Shown here piece by piece: positions 24,601-31,832 of a DNA stretch of 34,408 nucleotides (positions within the stretch are counted from its first letter, which is position 1; each line of letters opens with the position of its first letter). Made by a program: the position numbers and the translations under genes. The stretch comes from Minisyncoccota bacterium (lineage in GTDB: Bacteria; Patescibacteriota; Microgenomatia; UBA1400; PJMF01), in assembly GCA_029881675.1 (NCBI GenBank), contig JAOUMD010000011.1, positions 1 to 34,408 of the forward strand, written 5' to 3'. The notes beneath the pieces were generated by a model that was not told the DNA's origin, did no database searches, and saw only the letters and a list, made by a program, of their open reading frames with translations.

Positions 24601-24630
24601 AGTCCGATCTTACTTAGGGTCGGACTGTTT
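24601..24630. terminator. Terminator between small gene 3 and the helicase gene
   Basis: AGTCCGA (24601-24607) pairs perfectly with TCGGACT (24620-24626), followed by GTTT on the plus strand and by ATTATG on the minus strand. It lies between two convergent genes and may serve both. Confidence 0.7.
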
Positions 24631-24645
24631 ACTTTAAGGATGAAT

Positions 24646-27600
24646 TTATAGGTACTTCAAAAAATCTAAATTTTGGATCTCAGACATTACTTCAATAATT
24701 AGTTTCTTTAAATCTCCCGTATCTTCTTTTGTAATTTCAAAAAGTCTGGTGACTTGTTTCTTAGATGAGTTTGGTTCAATAAACTCAAATGAAGCATGAG
24801 TAACGTCATAGTTAAATGTATGATCATTGTCTATCAGAAGCTTATAAAAGAGTAATTGTCTTTTATATTGCCCTTTGATACTTTCTGGAAGGTTTAACTC
24901 TCTTTCTGAGTAATTAGAGGTTCCTACTGATCCATTTATTTCGTTAATTGACTTAGGTTTACCAGTTTTGTAATCAATCACTTTAATTTGTTTCTTGGCT
25001 TTGTCTAACCAATCAATTCTATCGATTCTTCCAGATAAATGAATTCCATTTTCTAGCACCACTTTATTTTTACTACCCCCAAAGGCTCTTTCTAAATGCA
25101 TTACTTCATAAGGATTACCAATATTTGTATCATAGTATAGTTTGAGAATCTCTTTTCCATGTTCTAATCTTCTTTTATAGTCATCTTGAGTGATAACTTC
25201 TTTTTCTAAATGAACAGAGAGACTCTCATAGAGTAGCTCTATCGGAGGGAACTTACCAGTCTTTTTTTGTACATTAAAGAGAAATTCTAAGGCTGCATGA
25301 ACTGCTGTACCAAATGACATATGGACAGGTTTAGCTTTAGGAATTCTTAGTAAGTTATTTTCTACAAATTCCTTTGGATCTCTTAAATATGTATTTAGTG
25401 CAGTAGAGGATAATTTAAAGTTTTTTACTAAGTGAGAGAAGAAATCTTTAGTGTTTTGTTCTAAAACTTTTTCTGCTTCTATTACTTCTTTTGCCTCGAT
25501 TAGTTTGAGAAGTTTGGCTTCATCAACTTCATTAACTTCAAGGTGTTTAATTTTTGTATTTAGGCCAAGCTCACTAAGAAACATTGTTTCTACCTGTGAT
25601 TTATTATTATTTCCACTTAGTTTTGTTTGGGCCCAGCTGAGATATACTTTTATCTTAGCTCTTGTAATACCAACATAGAATAGGCGTCGATCATCTTCAT
25701 TGCGTTCTTTTTTATCTACATTAGTATTTTTAAGTACACCATCAGGTAAGGGAATTAATTCTCTCTTTTTTGTATTTCCCCATTTACCATTTACTAGTCC
25801 AATCATAAATACGTAGTCCCATTCTTGTCCTTTGGCTTTATGAGCAGTAGAAAGATGAATAGCATTTTCTTTAGTTTGGATGTTTTCTGATTTTATCGCT
25901 ATATTGTGTTCACTCATTAGATCAAGAGCAACTAAAAAGTCATTTAATTTAAGATTGTGATTAGCTTGGTTAAGATTTTTTATTTGGTCAAAAAGAGATT
26001 TTAAAGCAACAATTAATTCATATTTGTTTGGTTGTTGTTTGATGAATTGAAGGTATCCAGAATCATTGAGAACTTTTTCAAACCAGGCAGTAAAAACCAT
26101 ATTAGCATCATCAGATTTAAGTTGACGAAATTTAAGTAACATTGTTTGAATGTTTTTATAACTCTCTTCATTTAGTTTAAATTCACTTAGTTGAGGTTTG
26201 TTTTGATCAAAATCTTGTTCTAAAAGTTCTAGAATGGATAAGTATTTTAGACTAGCTGTCTTAGTTATTTTCATTAAGTCTAATTGATTTAATCCCAACC
26301 ACTTATAATTTAAGACTTCAAATAGATTTAACTCTCTATCATCTGTGTTTATATTGTTAACAACTCTTAAAAATTCAATCAATTGTCTAATTAGCTCTGT
26401 GTCCATAATATTGGCACTACTATCTAACTCATAATCTATGTTCCATTTATTTAAGATATCTTTGAGCTGTTCACTTTCTGCGTTATTTCTAAATAAGATA
26501 GAAATATTTTTGGGATGAACTTTTTTAACATTGATTAATTCTTTAATCTTTTCTACTACATTAATAATCTCAACTGTATGAGAAGGTGCCTTTGTAATTT
26601 CAATATTGGATTTTAATTTAGAAAAACTGACCAATTTCTCATTTAATTTATCTAAAATCATCAATCTATTTTTACTAAGATTAGGAGAAATTGTTTCTTC
26701 TTTGGTTAAGTTATTTTCACTAATTAGAGCGTGGGCAGCATCATAAATGTTTTGAGGACAACGATAGCCGTTTGTTAGAGTAATTACTCCAGCGTCAGGA
26801 TACTTGTCAGAAAAAGATAAAGCATTTTCCACACTAGCTCCCTGGAAACGATAGATTGATTGGTTAGGATCTCCAACAACAAAGATATTGGGTTGTTCTT
26901 CTCTCCAGTATGATGCTAATAAATCAACAATTTTATTTTGGGCACTATTGGTATCTTGGTATTCATCAACTAAAAAATAGTGAAGGTTCTCTTGATAATC
27001 AAGAAGTAGGTCTTCATGGTTTCCAAATGCTTCGACAACTAATGTAATCATGTCATCAAAGTCATATCTTAGATTATCGCGTAGCTTAATTTGATAGTGA
27101 GAATAAATTAAATTTAACTCTTTATTTTTTGCGATCTTTTTTTCTAATTTGGTTCTAGCAGTTTTTTTAAGATCCTCATCTAGATTTTTTTCTTCTTCCT
27201 CAATCATGACTGAGAATTCTTCAATTGAAATATTTTCTCTTTTTAGGTCTGAGATGGATTTCATCACATCACGAAGATAAAAGAGGGGACTATTCAGTGG
27301 TTTAAGAGTTTTAATGTCTAAATCAAAAATAATTTGACTAAAAAAGTCATATCTTTCAATATCTGAGAGTGGTTCACTATCTCTATCGATTGAAAAGTAT
27401 TCTGGATTTGAAGAAATTACTTCACTACAGAAAGAATGAAAAGTAGTGATCTGGACATAGTAACCAGTCTTTCCTATCATTTTAACTAATCTCTCCCTCA
27501 TATTGGAGGCGGCAGACTCAGTAAAAGTTAGCGCAAGAATACTATGAGGATTAGTATCAGTTTTTTTTAGAATATTAGCGATTCTAGTTGCTAAAACTTG

Positions 27601-27714
27601 AGTTTTACCAGTCCCAGGACCTGCTATGACCATGACAGGCCCATCGATTAAATCAACAGCAGTCTTTTGAGCTTTATTTAAGATAGAATAGGAACTTTTG
27701 AAATCCTTCGACAT
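24646..27714 (-). CDS. UvrD/Rep-type DNA helicase fused to a RecB-like PD-(D/E)XK nuclease
   Basis: The 1022-residue protein starts with a complete superfamily 1A helicase: Walker A GPGTGKT at 32-38, LTFTESAASNMRERL (motif Ia), LVDEYQDTNSAQ (Walker B, motif II), VVGDPNQSIYRFQGA (III), a TNGYRCP segment (IV), LSTAHKAKGQEWDYVF (V) and RRLFYVGITRAK (VI). From about residue 770 a PDDEXK_1 nuclease follows: FGTAVHAALEF, RIDRIDW, VIDYKTGK with Asp914 and Lys916, and the helical QYKRQLLFYKLL motif. The same domain order is found in AddA, AdnA/AdnB and RecB, which process double-strand breaks for recombination. No iron-sulfur cysteine set is visible. No AddB, RecC or second Adn subunit lies alongside; the only partner in the operon is the coiled-coil protein gene 22 bases upstream. 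Confidence 0.93.
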   Translation of the reverse strand: MSKDFKSSYSILNKAQKTAVDLIDGPVMVIAGPGTGKTQVLATRIANILKKTDTNPHSILALTFTESAASNMRERLVKMIGKTGYYVQITTFHSFCSEVISSNPEYFSIDRDSEPLSDIERYDFFSQIIFDLDIKTLKPLNSPLFYLRDVMKSISDLKRENISIEEFSVMIEEEEKNLDEDLKKTARTKLEKKIAKNKELNLIYSHYQIKLRDNLRYDFDDMITLVVEAFGNHEDLLLDYQENLHYFLVDEYQDTNSAQNKIVDLLASYWREEQPNIFVVGDPNQSIYRFQGASVENALSFSDKYPDAGVITLTNGYRCPQNIYDAAHALISENNLTKEETISPNLSKNRLMILDKLNEKLVSFSKLKSNIEITKAPSHTVEIINVVEKIKELINVKKVHPKNISILFRNNAESEQLKDILNKWNIDYELDSSANIMDTELIRQLIEFLRVVNNINTDDRELNLFEVLNYKWLGLNQLDLMKITKTASLKYLSILELLEQDFDQNKPQLSEFKLNEESYKNIQTMLLKFRQLKSDDANMVFTAWFEKVLNDSGYLQFIKQQPNKYELIVALKSLFDQIKNLNQANHNLKLNDFLVALDLMSEHNIAIKSENIQTKENAIHLSTAHKAKGQEWDYVFMIGLVNGKWGNTKKRELIPLPDGVLKNTNVDKKERNEDDRRLFYVGITRAKIKVYLSWAQTKLSGNNNKSQVETMFLSELGLNTKIKHLEVNEVDEAKLLKLIEAKEVIEAEKVLEQNTKDFFSHLVKNFKLSSTALNTYLRDPKEFVENNLLRIPKAKPVHMSFGTAVHAALEFLFNVQKKTGKFPPIELLYESLSVHLEKEVITQDDYKRRLEHGKEILKLYYDTNIGNPYEVMHLERAFGGSKNKVVLENGIHLSGRIDRIDWLDKAKKQIKVIDYKTGKPKSINEINGSVGTSNYSERELNLPESIKGQYKRQLLFYKLLIDNDHTFNYDVTHASFEFIEPNSSKKQVTRLFEITKEDTGDLKKLIIEVMSEIQNLDFLKYL

Positions 27715-27736
27715 TATTGTTAATGTCTATTCTAAA

Positions 27737-28252
27737 CTAATTTTTTCTAGATTTTACTTTTGCTCTAACTGAGAATTCCCATTGGTCACCATCTGTTGTA
27801 TCAAAACTTTTGGAGTTGGTAAGAGAGTAGTAGTTTACTAGGTGGTTACTTAATGTCTCTTCAATTTCTTTCTTTTGTTGTGAGAGCTCTCCGACTTGTA
27901 CCTTTAGAGAAGTAACTTGTGGGTCTGATTGTAAGACAGCTCTTCTTTCTTTGACCTTACTTGAAGATTCCTTAGCTAAATTTTGAGCTTCACTTAAAGA
28001 TGCATCATTATCAAATACATTTTTTAATTCTTCTCTTTTGAGCTTCATCTCGTTAGCAATAGTCTCTAAGTGTTGAGCATTTCTTTCAATGACTCCTTGC
28101 AGAGAGGATAGAGTCTCAGCGAGTTGATTAGATTCTTCTAACTCCTGATCTTCAGAAGTTGCAGCTAATGCTGGAGTACTCTGGCTCGCTTCTGATAATG
28201 CATCAAGTGCTAAGTCATCACTTGTTTGAAGTTTCTTTTGATCGTCTGACAT
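27737..28252 (-). CDS. Coiled-coil hypothetical protein, 171 aa
   Basis: I do not recognise this protein. Residues 1-45 are acidic, Ser/Ala-rich and probably disordered. From about 45 to 135 heptad-like repeats predict a long coiled coil (ETLSSLQGVIERNAQHLE; LKVQVGELSQQKKEIEETL). A short C-terminal region, SFDTTDGDQWEFSVRAKVKSRKN, may be folded. There is no signal peptide. It is the first gene of a two-gene unit with the helicase-nuclease, 22 bases apart, so it might be a partner or scaffold for it; this is inference from position only. It diverges from pyk. Confidence 0.75.
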   Translation of the reverse strand: MSDDQKKLQTSDDLALDALSEASQSTPALAATSEDQELEESNQLAETLSSLQGVIERNAQHLETIANEMKLKREELKNVFDNDASLSEAQNLAKESSSKVKERRAVLQSDPQVTSLKVQVGELSQQKKEIEETLSNHLVNYYSLTNSKSFDTTDGDQWEFSVRAKVKSRKN

Positions 28253-28317
28253 GGATAAGATTCTTTCCTTAGTTACTTTTTCTTAATAATTCGTTAATAT
28301 TAAATATATACTATATG

Positions 28318-28358
28318 GATAATTAATTATCTAGGTGTATAATTAATTTCTCTATAAT
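28318..28358 (+). promoter_or_regulatory. Candidate pyk promoter region with palindrome
   Basis: A perfect 14-base palindrome GATAATTAATTATC (28318-28331) precedes two TATAAT hexamers (28338-28343 and 28353-28358). No good -35 is visible for either. The palindrome could be an operator, but it is AT-only at its centre and may be chance. Confidence 0.35.
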
Positions 28359-28394
28359 ACACACTAATTACATAAAATAATAAAAGAATAATAT

Positions 28395-29801
28395 ATGAAA
28401 AAATTCACAAAAATTGTTGCTACTATCGGACCAGTGACAGAAACAAAGGAAGTTCTTACCCAGCTAGTTAAAGCAGGTATGAACATCGCTCGTTTTAATA
28501 CAAAGCATTCAACCCCAGAGTGGCATAATGACCGTATTAAAAGGGTCAGAGAAGTTTCACAAGATTTAAAAACTCCAGTAGGTGTTCTTTTGGATTTACA
28601 AGGGCCTGAAGTTAGAATTAATCTTCCTGGTGAAGAATCTTTTCAGCTTAAAACAAAAGAAATTCTTACTTTTACTTCAAATCAAGCAAGTACTGCAAAC
28701 AAAATTGCATTCGTTCCACAAAATGTTATTGAAAGTATGAGTGTTGATGACTTAGTTTTACTAGATGATGGTTCATGTGAATTTACAATTGTAAAAAAAG
28801 GTAAAGACTATTTTGAAGCTGAAGCAATTCATGAATGTAAAGTTGGACATCGTAAAACAATGAACACTCCAGGTGTTATTCTTGATATGCCTTCATTAAC
28901 TGATAGAGATTTAGATTATCTAAATGGAATTGATTCAGAGTTAATTGATTATGTCGGTTTGTCTTTTGTTAGAGATGCCCAAGATATTAAAGATTTACAA
29001 AAAGCATTAGACAAAATTAACTCAAAAGCAAAAATTGTTGCTAAGATTGAAAATCAAGCTGCGATTGATAACTTAGATGAAATTATTGAAATTTCTGATG
29101 CTGTCATGATCGCTCGTGGTGATCTTGGTGTAGAAGTTGCATTTGAACAATTAGTCAAATGGCAACATGTCATTATCGCTAAATGTCGTCAAGCTGGTAA
29201 GCCAGTTATTACTGCCACTCAAATGTTAAAGTCTATGGTTGATAATCCAAGACCTACCAGAGCTGAAGTCAGTGATGTCGCACATGCTATCTATGATGGG
29301 ACTGATGCAGTTATGTTATCTGAAGAAACAACAATTGGTGAATATCCTGTCAGAGCAGTTGCTACTCAAGCTAAGATTGCTAACTTTAATGAGCCATTAA
29401 TAGTCGATGATTTTGTCTGTCAAAGAGGAAACGATAAACCAACAGCTTTAGCGAGATTAATTGCTGATGTTATTAAAAATGATTCCTTAAAGATTGATAA
29501 AGTAGTTGTTCTAACTGAAACAGGTCGTACTGTTCAATTGATTTCAAGATTTAGACCAAATGTTACTATTCATGCCGTTACAAGTACAGAACTTACTTAC
29601 AGAACACTAGCCTTAAGTTATGGTGTTAAGTCACATATTATTGATATGGTAGAAGGAGCAACCTTAACTGTAGATGAATTATTACCTCATTTAAAGAAAG
29701 CTGAAGTTGTAAGTTCTGGTGATAGAATTGTTATCGTTCATGGTAAGAATTGGAAGAAGAGTGGATTTACAAATACTTTGTCATTGTTAGATATAAAATA
29801 A
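28395..29801 (+). CDS. pyk: Pyruvate kinase
   Basis: Pyruvate kinase makes ATP and pyruvate from phosphoenolpyruvate and ADP at the end of glycolysis. The 468-residue length is normal. Key features are present: TKIVATIGP, GMNIARFN with Arg33 and Asn35, the catalytic lysine and Mg ligand in VAKIENQAAI, IARGDLGVEV, TATQML and NPRPTRAEVSDVAHAI, followed by a C-terminal domain. The potassium site is unusual. Where most bacterial and animal enzymes have N-F-S-H, this one has N-T-K-H (Lys37 in place of the Ser ligand), and LDTKGPEIR is here LDLQGPEVR. I infer altered or absent potassium dependence. It has its own terminator at 29821. Confidence 0.97.
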   Translation: MKKFTKIVATIGPVTETKEVLTQLVKAGMNIARFNTKHSTPEWHNDRIKRVREVSQDLKTPVGVLLDLQGPEVRINLPGEESFQLKTKEILTFTSNQASTANKIAFVPQNVIESMSVDDLVLLDDGSCEFTIVKKGKDYFEAEAIHECKVGHRKTMNTPGVILDMPSLTDRDLDYLNGIDSELIDYVGLSFVRDAQDIKDLQKALDKINSKAKIVAKIENQAAIDNLDEIIEISDAVMIARGDLGVEVAFEQLVKWQHVIIAKCRQAGKPVITATQMLKSMVDNPRPTRAEVSDVAHAIYDGTDAVMLSEETTIGEYPVRAVATQAKIANFNEPLIVDDFVCQRGNDKPTALARLIADVIKNDSLKIDKVVVLTETGRTVQLISRFRPNVTIHAVTSTELTYRTLALSYGVKSHIIDMVEGATLTVDELLPHLKKAEVVSSGDRIVIVHGKNWKKSGFTNTLSLLDIK

Positions 29802-29820
29802 TTAGTTTTGTACTAGTTAA

Positions 29821-29847
29821 GCCCTCACATTATGTGGGGGCTTTTTT
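29821..29847 (+). terminator. Intrinsic terminator of pyk
   Basis: GCCCTCACA (29821-29829) pairs with TGTGGGGGC (29833-29841), with one wobble, followed by six T. It begins 19 bases after the pyk stop. Confidence 0.9.
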
Positions 29848-29871
29848 ATTGATGTTTGGGTTTTTTACTAC

Positions 29872-29901
29872 TTGGCAGAGCAGACTATTATTCGTTAAAA
29901 T
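29872..29901 (+). promoter_or_regulatory. Probable promoter of the YtxH-like gene
   Basis: TTGGCA (29872-29877) and TAAAAT (29896-29901) are 18 bases apart, placing the transcript start about 20 bases before the ATG at 29929. There is no clear Shine-Dalgarno sequence. Confidence 0.45.
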
Positions 29902-29928
29902 TAGATAAATAATAATTAAGAAATTCAT

Positions 29929-30213
29929 ATGTCAAAAAAAGGCGGAGGACTATTTTCATTTGTGGTTGGTGTTGCCGCTGGAGCAGCAGCATTATTCCTA
30001 TCTAATGAAGAAAATCGAAAAACAACAAAAAAAGTAGCAAAGAAAGTTGCTTCAAAAGCAAAGACTGCAAAAGCAGAATATAAGAAGAATCCAACTGCAT
30101 TTAAGAAAAAAGTAGTTACAAAAGCTAAATCAACTGCAAAGAAAGTAGTAAAAAAAGCAGTAGCAAAGAAAGCTGTGAAAAAATCTACTAAGAAAGTTGC
30201 TAAGAAAAAATAG
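29929..30213 (+). CDS. YtxH-like membrane anchor with histone-H1-like Lys/Ala tail
   Basis: The 94-residue protein has a glycine-rich start (MSKKGGGLFSF), one short hydrophobic segment (VVGVAAGAAALFL, about residues 12-24), then SNEENRKTTKK and a tail made almost only of lysine, alanine, valine, threonine and serine (KKVVKKAVAKKAVKKS). The N-terminus resembles the YtxH family of small membrane-associated proteins, and the tail resembles the C-terminal part of histone H1 and bacterial H1-like proteins. I infer a protein that sits on the membrane and binds DNA, RNA or acidic surface polymers through the tail. Lysine content is extreme, so homology searches will be misled by low complexity. It stands alone between the pyk terminator and the hairpin at 30245. 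Confidence 0.75.
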   Translation: MSKKGGGLFSFVVGVAAGAAALFLSNEENRKTTKKVAKKVASKAKTAKAEYKKNPTAFKKKVVTKAKSTAKKVVKKAVAKKAVKKSTKKVAKKK

Positions 30214-30230
30214 TTTTCTATATAATAATT

Positions 30231-31484
30231 TTAGTTGAATTTATAAAGAGTGGTACCAAAGTGCCACTCTTTTAAATTATTATCTATCGAACCATCTAAG
30301 AATTGTTTTAAATACTGCTCTTTATTTTGTTGTCCTGTTATATATCTCAAACTTCTCACATTAACTATAAGTCTTGGAGCAAAGTTAATCAGTGACGATA
30401 ATATGATTGAGATCACAACTGGTAAAAAATAGTTTCTATTTTCTTTAATAAAGTAATTAATAATTTTAAAATAAAATATAGTTAAAACAATAAATCCAGA
30501 AATAGCATATCGACTAGAGGTAGGAGGTAAGAACCACCATAATAAGTATTGAAAAATACTAAAGATAAATAAGAATAAATTTTTCTTAATCAATACTTTT
30601 TTATAATTATAAATTACCAAAGGTAAAAATAATAAGAATATAAAACTTACGTAATCCTTACTTAAAAATAGTTCAAATAATGAGTACGGTAATTTAGTGA
30701 TTCTTTCAAATATATAAATAAGAGGTGAAGAGTTTCCACCAATTTCACCCAATTTATCAATATGAATCATAAATGAATAAAAAGGGTTTCCTGTCTTTAG
30801 ATAAGCAAAAAGATAATAGGGAAAAGGTAAAACTAAGGAAGATAATAAAAATAATAAAGAATTTTTTATTTTATCTGACTTAGAAAAAATAAAAACTATA
30901 AGTAAATAGACTGGCAATAAAAAAATACTAAATAACTTGGTAGCTAATGAAGCACCAAATAGTAAGGCTGATATTAATAATAATTTCTTCTCTTTTTTAT
31001 TTTCTCCACTCACTATCACAGATCCATCAAAGATAAAATAATATAGAAATAATAGTGAAGATATTTCAAAAAAAGCTTTTGCAATATCTACGTAAAAACT
31101 AGCTGATTGCCATGAGATTGCTTGAAAAGTACTAATTAATAGAATAAGTAGTAAAGACCAGTGTGTTTTTAGAAATTTTATTGATAGTTTATATGAAACA
31201 AATATTAAGCCTAAAGCAAATAAATAGGCAACAATTTTAGTACCTAATTCACCAAGAAATAAATATCCTAAAGCAAAATATAGATCGCTAAACAAGGGGT
31301 TAATTGATTGATATAAGTCTGGAAGGTAAACTAAGCCTTTATTCTCTATAACTGCCTTTATAACAGGTAAGTGGTACCACAAGGCATCAAAACCTGTTTC
31401 AGGAACTAAAACTTGTATAAAGTGAGATAACCAAACCAATAATATTAAAATAATAAGTAGAGGTTTATAATTATACTGTTTCAC
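30231..31484 (-). CDS. Polytopic membrane protein, GT-C (GT39-like) candidate
   Basis: The 417-residue protein has about ten hydrophobic segments, the first at residues 9-28 (LLIILILLVWLSHFIQVLV). After it comes GFDALWYHLPVIKAV with Asp33 and His38, the place where GT-C glycosyltransferases carry their catalytic acid in the first extracytoplasmic loop. The rest is leucine/phenylalanine-rich membrane sequence, including a TGNPFYSF motif near the middle, also seen in GT39-like proteins. The tail of about 35 residues is soluble. The likely start is the GTG at 31484; no ATG fits better. The family is a cautious call; a different lipid-linked sugar membrane enzyme is possible. It is AT-rich even for this window and converges with the YtxH-like gene. 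Confidence 0.7.
   Translation of the reverse strand: MKQYNYKPLLIILILLVWLSHFIQVLVPETGFDALWYHLPVIKAVIENKGLVYLPDLYQSINPLFSDLYFALGYLFLGELGTKIVAYLFALGLIFVSYKLSIKFLKTHWSLLLILLISTFQAISWQSASFYVDIAKAFFEISSLLFLYYFIFDGSVIVSGENKKEKKLLLISALLFGASLATKLFSIFLLPVYLLIVFIFSKSDKIKNSLLFLLSSLVLPFPYYLFAYLKTGNPFYSFMIHIDKLGEIGGNSSPLIYIFERITKLPYSLFELFLSKDYVSFIFLLFLPLVIYNYKKVLIKKNLFLFIFSIFQYLLWWFLPPTSSRYAISGFIVLTIFYFKIINYFIKENRNYFLPVVISIILSSLINFAPRLIVNVRSLRYITGQQNKEQYLKQFLDGSIDNNLKEWHFGTTLYKFN
30245..30275. terminator. Terminator hairpin inside the 3' end of the minus-strand gene
   Basis: AAAGAGTGGTAC (30245-30256) pairs with GTGCCACTCTTT (30261-30272), with one wobble, around the loop CAAA, then TTAAATT on the plus strand. 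It would terminate the YtxH-like transcript. It is built from the last codons of the convergent GT-C-like gene. Confidence 0.75.
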
Positions 31485-31517
31485 AAGTGTATTGTAGCAA
31501 GATTATGCAAGATGGGT

Positions 31518-31523
31518 TATAAT
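31518..31523 (+). promoter_or_regulatory. -10 element of the tRNA pair
   Basis: TATAAT lies 19 bases before tRNA-Arg, inside the small palindrome GGGTTATAATAACCC. The nearest -35-like TTGTAG (31492-31497) is 20 bases away, longer than normal. Confidence 0.45.
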
Positions 31524-31542
31524 AACCCCTCTAGGTATATAA

Positions 31543-31616
31543 GCGCCAATAGCTCAGCTGGATAGAGCAATTGCCTTCTAAGCAATAGGTCGCAGGTTCG
31601 AGTCCTGCTTGGCGCA
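31543..31616 (+). tRNA. tRNA-Arg (UCU)
   Basis: Acceptor GCGCCAA (31543-31549) pairs with TTGGCGC, and the discriminator is A at 31616. The anticodon loop C-T-TCT-A-A gives UCU. The T arm is GCAGG TTCGAGT CCTGC. CCA is not encoded (CTT follows), so it must be added after transcription. Confidence 0.97.
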
Positions 31617-31643
31617 CTTTATTTAACAACTTAATATCCCTAT

Positions 31644-31718
31644 GGTGCTTGTAGCTCAGTTGGTTAGAGCGTCGGTTTGTGGTACCGAAGGTCGCGAGTT
31701 CGAACCTCGTCAGGCACC
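31644..31718 (+). tRNA. tRNA-His (GUG)
   Basis: The gene encodes the extra G at -1: GGTGCTTG (31644-31651) pairs over eight positions with CAGGCACC (31711-31718), one T-G wobble, so C73 is the histidine-type partner. The anticodon loop T-T-GTG-G-T gives GUG. CCA is not encoded (CAT follows). It follows tRNA-Arg by 27 bases and is probably in the same transcript. Confidence 0.96.
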
Positions 31719-31795
31719 CATCTTACTTTCACAAAAAAAATACTTCTTTACATTTATAAAATTAATTAATATACAATACAGATATTAAAATATTA

Positions 31796-31827
31796 ATCCC
31801 GTCTGAGAATACATAATACAACGGGAT
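31796..31827 (+). promoter_or_regulatory. Hairpin in front of the double ATP-grasp gene
   Basis: ATCCCGT (31796-31802) and ACGGGAT (31821-31827) are perfect inverted repeats with an 18-base loop, ending five bases before the ATG at 31833. A TACAAT at 31772-31777 with a weak -35 upstream could start the transcript just before it. It could hide the start region in the mRNA or be a protein-binding site. Confidence 0.45.
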
Positions 31828-31832
31828 ATAAA

